Below are positions 57,981-64,000 of a stretch of DNA of 64,000 nt, piece by piece. Position 1 is the first letter of the stretch. The number at the start of each line of letters is the position of its first letter. Origin of the DNA: Tanypteryx hageni (Eukaryota; Arthropoda; Insecta; Odonata; Petaluridae). The stretch is taken from NCBI GenBank assembly GCA_028673005.1, contig CM054116.1:93578707-93642706 (forward strand), given 5' to 3'. A program made the position numbers and the translations under genes. The notes below the pieces were generated by a model that saw only the letters and a list, made by a program, of their open reading frames with translations, did not search any database and had not been told where the DNA came from.

Positions 57981-58920
57981 ATCAAAAATTCGAATTGGTC
58001 TCAACTTTTACATGCTATAGACATTCCACATCTTGTTCATGTTTCTGTTGAAAAAGCCATAAATTCTCATGAAATGAACTCAGCAAGAAAGTTTGTTATA
58101 AAATTAGGTGCTGTTTTTAAGCATTCTCCAAAGATATTTGGTACACATTTAGCTGCCTGCAAACATTGTGGAATTTCAGGCATTTAAACCATCTGCTGTT
58201 GTACCTGTTCACTGGTCTAGCTTCTATGAAAGCTTAAAAGTAACTATTAAAATGTAGCGTGATATAAATAATTATCTGGAAGACCCAGAGATAGTCGACA
58301 ATAAAAAAATAATGGACACAAAAGAAATTACTGAATTGTTTGGTAAAAATGAATTATACGTTTTACTATTGCATTTGGAAGAATGTTTGACACTGATCAT
58401 CATTCTGCAGAAAGAATTGGAAAATAAAGTGCCACTATTACATCAAATGGACCACTTTGTTAACATATCCTTCAAGATGAATATGGAACGTGACTGGAAC
58501 CTGCTGTAAACAGGTGCTTGTTATGCAATTATGGATACATTATCTTGTACTGCTTGTGCTTCCGTTGAAAAGGCTATGAAAGAGTTTTCTGAAGTTGTAT
58601 GTACAAAATGGATTGCCAAAATCGATAGAAATGTACACACATCGGTTATAGCATTTTGGAAAAATGCATCCACAATAGATCAATTTAATAAATCTATGCA
58701 AGTCCCAAATATGGACAGGCATTAATTATTCAGTTTTAGTTCAAATTTAACAGAGAAAATCAAAACATTGTTAGAACTGTCGCCACAAAATTTAGATTTT
58801 TTTCGATTTTGGATAGAAAAAATTCAGTTGGCCTTTGAGCATAAGAGTAGATGGTTTGTTGCGGAATATTATTCATTGCCCTTATTTGTCTGAACAACAT
58901 CTGCAGAATACTGTACACTA
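57981..58920 (+). pseudogene. degenerate transposase-like coding remnant (possibly hAT)
   Basis: Plus-strand pieces: NWSQLLHAIDIPHLVHVSVE and KKFVI-like continuation to 58187, then HWSSFYESLKVTIKM, a stop, RDINNYLEDPEIVDNKKIMD, ITELFGKNELYVLLLHLEEC (58312-58509), and SCTACASVEKAMKEFSEVVC (58531-58725). W-x-S-x-Y-E-S-L-K followed by an E-E-C-L helix resembles the middle of hAT-type transposases. The match is by feel only, and other element classes are possible. Several stops break it. Confidence 0.4.
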
Positions 58921-58980
58921 TTTTAAAATTATTTCTTCATTTTATTTAATTTGAAATGATTTATGTTTCAACCTTGTGAA

Positions 58981-59142
58981 ATGGCTTCATCGAGTAAAAG
59001 AAATTTTTCTGAAGTGGAAGAGGAGGAAAGTCATCTTTTGGAGGATAGTGATGATGAAAGTCTTTCCAGTGCATATTTTGAGAATGTGTACATCAACACT
59101 GATGTAAGCAACAGTGAGTCTGTAGAGATATGGTTTTTATAA
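58981..59142 (+). CDS. short acidic open frame, unrecognised
   Basis: 53 codons from ATG: MASSSKRNFSEVEEEESHLL, then a DSDDESLSS acidic run, to TAA. A GTAAGC splice-donor-like sequence lies inside at 59104. The look (KR-x-x-S/F then acidic cluster) resembles N-termini of some transposases. It may be a first exon of a decayed element rather than a gene. Confidence 0.25.
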   Translation: MASSSKRNFSEVEEEESHLLEDSDDESLSSAYFENVYINTDVSNSESVEIWFL

Positions 59143-60490
59143 TTTTATATTCTTTCCTATTTTAGTATATGTTATAACAACAACATTTATGTTCTATGTA
59201 TTTTGTGTTTTTACCTAATGTTAATTTTAGGTTTACCTCACAGAATATTGTATTTATTACTACTAACAACATTTGTCATTTATAATATTATTAATTTTAC
59301 TATTTTTAAATCACTGAGTAATTGTGTAAATTTTGAATATCTTTATACCATATTTTAGGATTTTGTATTCATTAAATATTATTAACAAATTAATTTTTTA
59401 TTGTAATAATAAATATATATTAATATTTTAATTCATACCTTGTGGTCAAAATTGTTTAAGACACAAATTTTAAGAAATAAACAACTCAGATACTGAATAT
59501 TTAACATATTTTTTAAATTGATTTGTGAAAAAAAATTCACTTCAATTCCAATTTAAATGAAAAATTAAATACCCAGATGAGTGGTTTAAGATAAAGTAAT
59601 ACCTCACTTAACGAATCCTCTGGGAATGAACCTCCTTTATAATGAAGTCAGCAATCCCGCAATGAAAATACGAAAAATTCAGAAATGTTGTAACAGTTTT
59701 TATGTGTTATATGGCTCAGGTGAATGGAGAAATGTGAATTTTTTTTCAATAGTTACGTAATATTTCTATCAAATAACCCCAATACAGTGCTCAAAATACA
59801 TAGTTTCATAAAAAAGACTCGGACAGGCCTTAACAAAACCAGCAGTCATTTCTCGGTTGCAACAGAAAACCTTACCAAAGTAACTAACGGAACTGGGTCA
59901 AAATTCTGTACTGCCTAGAAAAGAAAATGTTACTGGAGAGCCCGGCCGATCTAGACCAGCAAAATTACAAACTTCCTGATTAAGTGGATGGTTGAAATTT
60001 CGTAGGAATGTTTTATTCAGATATAAAAGTTAAATGACGAGAGAAAAACAAGAAAAAAGACCCGGGTTCGACTCCAGGGGGGCGATTTCCGTTTCCCGTA
60101 AGGTAATATATAAAAATCGTCTTTTTAAAGTTTTTTTTTTGGAAATTAAAATTAGAAAGAATTGACGTACGATCTTTGAATTTGAACTATGCTTTAGAAA
60201 AATTAATGAAGTTTCTAATTCTATTCATCTTTTTCTGCCTATCGTTCAAAATCTCTCATATTAATCATTTAAATCACATATTTTGGAAAAATATTGGCTT
60301 TTAAGCAGTATTTTGCCTTACCGACAACGTCATTGTTAAACTTCGAGAATCAATTGTTGTCTCAACACATGTGCAATATATACAAGTGCATAGGTTACCT
60401 TAAATTATTGTAGGATTTTTCGCGAAAATACGTAATCCTAATGGGACTGGGATTTAGTTTGGACTCTTTTGCTTATCTAAACGACTATAT
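59143..60490. other. unassigned AT-rich sequence with one dispersed repeat
   Basis: It includes repeat copy 2 (60085-60370) and a box B-like GGGTTCGACTCC near 60063. GTAATACCTCACTTAACGAA near 59596 resembles a decayed Tigger terminus. Confidence 0.4.
60085..60370 (+). repeat. dispersed repeat, copy 2
   Basis: Homologous to 15690-15990. Preceded by CCCGGGTTCGACTCCAGG, a tRNA-type box B, which suggests a SINE. Confidence 0.6.
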
Positions 60491-61306
60491 AGATGTAGAG
60501 TAAGAGAGAAGGGATGTGGGAAGAGAGATAGGAAGGAAGGGATATAGAATGGAAGGTACATAGAGAGTAAGGGAGGTATAGAATTAGAAAAGGATGGGAG
60601 GAAAGAGATAAAGAAGAAAGAGAGGGAGTGCTATGGACTGTGACAGGGGGGAATGAGAGAGGGGGAGGTGGGAGGAAAGAGGAAGGAGGGAAAGAGAGGG
60701 AAGGAAAGGGAAGGAAAGGGAGAGGGAAGGAAAGGGAGGGGGGGGGTAAGGGAGGGGGGAGGGTAAGGGAGGGGGAGGGAAAGGGAGGGGGAGGGAACGA
60801 GAGGGGGAGGGAACGAGAGGGGGAGGGAACGAGAGGGGGAGGGAACGAGAGGGGGAGGGAACGAGAGGGGGAGGGAACGAGAGGGGGAGGGAAAGAGGGG
60901 CGGAGGGAAAGAGGGGCGGAGGGAAAGAGGGGCGGAGGGAAAGAGGGGCGGAGGGAAAGAGGGGCGGAGGGAAAGAGGGGCGGAGGGAAAGGGGCGGAGG
61001 GAAAGAGGGGCGGAGGGAAAGAGGGGCGGAGAGAAAGAGAGGGGGAGGGAAAGAGAGGGGGAGGGAAAGAGAGGGGGAGGGAAAGAGAGGGGGAGGGAAA
61101 GAGAGGGGGAGGGAAAGAGAGGGGGAGGGAAAGAGAGGGGGAGGGAAAGACAAGGGGAGGGAAAGACAGGGGGAGGGAAAGACAGGGGGAGGGAAAGACA
61201 GGGGGAGGGAAAGACGGGGAGGGAAAGAGAGGGAGGGAAAGAGAGGGAGGGAAAGAGAGAGGGAGGGAAAGAGAGAGGGAGGGAAAGAGAGAGGGAGGGA
61301 AAGAGA
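60491..61306. repeat. purine-strand (G/A-rich) minisatellite with 16-bp blocks
   Basis: The plus strand is almost pure purine for 800 bp. From about 60780 it is built of 16-bp units in successive uniform blocks: GAACGAGAGGGGGAGG (6 copies), GAAAGAGGGGCGGAGG (about 9), GAAAGAGAGGGGGAGG (about 7), GAAAGACAGGGGGAGG (about 4), then shorter GAGAGGGAGGGAAA forms. The G-runs can form quadruplexes and the mirror-like purine tract can form triplex DNA. Long open frames on both strands (241 and 189 codons) are repeat artefacts. Confidence 0.95.
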
Positions 61307-61601
61307 GACCTTATGCGACCATCTGTGCTCCAGAATTGAATTATGGCTTCTAAAAACCCTTATTCAATGCCAAGGCAAACTGTGTAGTGGAAGGGGATGT
61401 AGGCACTGTTTATTTGCTCTGTGACATCTCTTCTTCTTGAGATATTTTTTTATTTGCATTAACACTTGAGAGCTATATGGAAAGGGAGGAGGAAGGATCT
61501 TCGGGTCTGGGCTAATGCTTGGTTCAGCATTTCTTGAGAATAATATGAGTGAGAGAAACACTTATCTGACATCATTGCACAAACAAGCCCATTCAAAGAT
61601 A
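61307..61601. other. unassigned flank between minisatellite and Tigger element
   Basis: Nothing recognised. Confidence 0.4.
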
Positions 61602-64000
61602 CAGTAAAACCTCTATATAGTGATCCGTTTATTGTAAACCTCTGTATTTCGTAAAACCTTTTTGGTTGTGCCAAAACTATACGTTAACGGTATAGGCAAA
61701 CCTCTTTATATCGTATATTATTATTATTAATATTGATTTGGTGATTCACAAATTGTTTTAGTAAAACAATGTATTCTTCTTCATGGATAAAAGAATTAAA
61801 TTCATGAGCAGTGAAAACTTCTATGTGAATAACCAATAAAATCAATCAATGGTATATACATACACACAAAGTTGTCTTTTCGAACGAACCAACAGTGGCC
61901 TCCCGAAAGAGCCATAAAAATATGGCTATATTGCTACAAAGATACATCATTTAAATGTTTTAATTTGATGTTAGTTTGTGCAGTTTATTCCCTCCCTTAG
62001 GCTTACGTTTCACCTCCAAAAAGAAACAAGCAAAGCACCAACCTTCATTTCTTTCGCGATCCTCAGTTTACATACGTATCAGTTTTCACCACCTCTGAAA
62101 AATCCATGAGAATGACAACAATGTTGCAAAATGTATCATTTAGACTTTTACTCTTTATTAAGTTGACACGGATTTCCCGCAGGTAAATCCACTCAGGCAC
62201 CCATCACTGTTTATGTACCGCTCCTACGAACATATCACTGTTTACGATTGCATACTATGAAGAGCTTGATTTAATTACTGGTTATACAAGCTTGATTCAT
62301 TTGACTGAGCATTTAAAGTCATCATAGATACATGACCTACAAATTAACGTATCTTCAACTTTATTTTCATCGTAAATCACGTGCATATATATTATCTTTC
62401 ATTGAATTATTAATGCATTAATTTTCTGATGATGATTCGAGTTTATTACGTGTGTAACAAAATCCTTTGTTATCCCTTGTACCGCATTAAATACAAGATT
62501 TGTAAATAATACATACAATAATAATTACATTTGTGAATAAATTATTTTTGAGACCTATAATGGACATGGTAATCCGTGGAAAAAGACAGCTGCTAACAAT
62601 AAAAACTAAGTTAGCTATTTTCCAAGCCATTGATGAGGGGAAGAGAAAAATTGATGTAGAAATCTTTGGCATATCACATCTACTAAAAAAACGTAAGGAA
62701 ACAGAAGCTGCTGCACATCAAGGTTTCACCAGGAAAAGATCTCGTACAGTCAAAAATGAGGACTTAGATAAGTGTTTTTGATTGATTAATGGAAGCTAGA
62801 GCTAGAAATATACCTATATCTGGGCCTATGTTGGAACAGAAGACTAGAGAAAAGGCATTAAAAATGGGAGTAGATAACTTTCAAAGTTCTAATAGATGGC
62901 TAGAAAAGTTTCAAGTGCGCTGAAACTTAAGAACTTTAAAAATGTGTAGGGAAGAAGCTTCTGTAAGTACAATTGTGGAAGAAGAGTGGAAAGAGAACAT
63001 ATTTAATGGGTTATGATTCTCAAGGCATTTTTAATGAAGATGAGGTTCGTTTGTTTCATAATTTACTGCCTGACAGAACTTGCAGTTAAAGGAGAACCCT
63101 GTCACGGAGGAAAAGAAATCAAGGAGAGATTTAGTCCTTTTCTGTACCAATGCAGTTTGTACTGAAAACTTAGAGCTACTTGTGATTGGGAAATATAAAA
63201 AACCCATATGTTTTAAGAATATAAAGAAATTTTCCTGTTTACACAGAAATTCAAGAAAGTCATGGATAATTTCAGCTTTATTCAATGAGTGGTTAAGCAT
63301 ACTTGATTCAAAGATGGACATGAAAAATAATCCTTTTTCTCTGGACCAGTGCACATAAATGTGAGGGGATTAAATTGCAAAATATTAAAATAGAATAATT
63401 TCCTCCAAATACCACAAGTAAACTACAACCATTAGATCAAGGTATAATTTCTAGTGTTAAGAGAAATTACAGACAGCAGTTATATTTTAAGAAATGTGGG
63501 TGAAGCAAATGCTATTACCAGATACAAATGGAATATATTGCAGGCTTTGCCTATCATGGAATTCTGTCAAATCAGCCTCCATTAATAAATGCTTTATAAA
63601 GGCAGGATTTATGAGGGCAACATATGAGGAAGATGAAGTATCAGATGATGAACCTTTGGAATGGGCTGAAATCAACAAGAGAATTCATCTTCAAACATCA
63701 TTTAATGATTTTGCTGATATTGACACTTCCCTAGTAACTTGTGCACCAACAGAGAGAGAAATGGTAGAAGTGAGGATTGAAATTCAAAGAGAGAATATTG
63801 CAGATAACGAAGAAGAAGAAAATGATGCCAGGGAAGTCATTACACCACCAAAAAAGCGTGAAGTGTATGAGGCTTTTAGTGTGCTAGAAAGATTTTTTAA
63901 AAATATGGAGGATTACAATGATGATAATCTCTAGCTATTAAATAAAATAGAAAATATTGTATCCAATGAATTTAAGAAAAAGATGATACAAACTAAAATT
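61602..64000 (+). mobile_element. Tigger/pogo transposon, running off the window
   Basis: The left terminus CAGTAAAACCTCTATATAGT follows TA (61600-61601), the canonical Tigger end. A plus-strand transposase follows from about 62563 to 63934. The right terminus is beyond 64000. Confidence 0.85.
62563..63934 (+). pseudogene. Tigger-like (pogo/CENP-B family) transposase, frameshifted
   Basis: The N-terminal helix-turn-helix reads KRQLLTIKTKLAIFQAIDEG (62578 onward, like the CENP-B/psq domain), followed by GFTRKRSRTVKNEDLDKC and the second DNA-binding part RARNIPISGPMLEQK-like and DNFQSSNRWLEKFQVR (62781-62925). The DDE core remains in shifted frames: FNEDEVRLFHNLLPDRTCS (first acidic region, about 63030), SRRDLVLFCTNAVCTENLEL (63080-63358), LDQCT, and KLQPLDQGIISSVKRNYR (about 63420-63475, third acidic region). 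A C-terminal acidic tail ends at 63934. At least four frameshifts or stops, including one after 62781 and one near 63358, make it non-coding. The ATG at 62563 is as plausible as that at 62533. Confidence 0.85.

Noticed and set aside
59596..59700. Complete Tigger element beginning near 59596
   Set aside because: The terminus is degenerate, lacks a TA and has no partner end found downstream.
60628..61353. 241-codon plus-strand and 189-codon minus-strand open frames
   Set aside because: They consist only of minisatellite translated in one frame (G/E/R/K or P/L/S/F repeats); no start context, domain or splice signals.
1..64000. A multi-gene system (toxin-antitoxin, defence island, biosynthetic cluster, endogenous virus)
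   Set aside because: I found no gag/pol, capsid, integrase, restriction, toxin or biosynthetic motifs; the coding content is one host gene, one possible exon and DNA-transposon remnants.

Overview
This is an AT-rich eukaryotic nuclear window with spliced genes, long introns, (AT)n microsatellites and many decayed DNA transposons. Nothing in it looks bacterial, organellar or viral. The only confidently identified host gene is a high-affinity copper transporter of the Ctr1 (SLC31A1) family, with arthropod/insect-like wording in its transmembrane core. An arthropod is the most likely source. I cannot name the species.

Layout. 1-12.5 kb: no host gene seen; a retroposed tRNA-derived SINE composite (1905-2508), a 1.6 kb palindromic foldback element (5720-7320), and a pogo/Tigger-type element with younger insertions nested in it (9293-11745). 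12.5-31 kb: a PIF/Harbinger element, several hAT elements whose 8-bp target-site duplications can be read directly, and tandem-repeat elements that look like Helentron-derived DINE/HINE units. A GC-richer island near 25.3-25.6 kb holds a perfect RFX X-box. 31.4-43.8 kb: the Ctr1 gene on the + strand, with a probable non-coding first exon near 31.58 kb and six coding exons between 33,991 and 42,650. The exon phases join exactly to a 213-residue protein, including a 30-nt microexon. Its introns carry a broken mariner with two insertions, a DNA-transposon copy, an exact 80-bp tandem duplication and a miRNA-like hairpin.

43.8-55 kb: a Tigger-type MITE, a GC-rich Tigger element (46142-47724), a second SINE locus, then a long low-repeat AT-rich tract. 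That tract ends at a probable last coding exon of a minus-strand gene (54957-55022), so the tract may be that gene's 3' UTR. The gene would be convergent with Ctr1; I could not identify it. 55-64 kb: hAT ends, a perfect-TSD hAT MITE, an unassigned transposase-like remnant, an 800-bp purine-strand minisatellite made of successive homogeneous 16-bp blocks, and a Tigger-like transposon that runs off the right edge.

No operon, CRISPR array, rRNA or multi-gene system is present. The value of the window is the Ctr1 gene model, the nested transposon history, and a few small structural signals. All family assignments are by reading motifs; no search was run.
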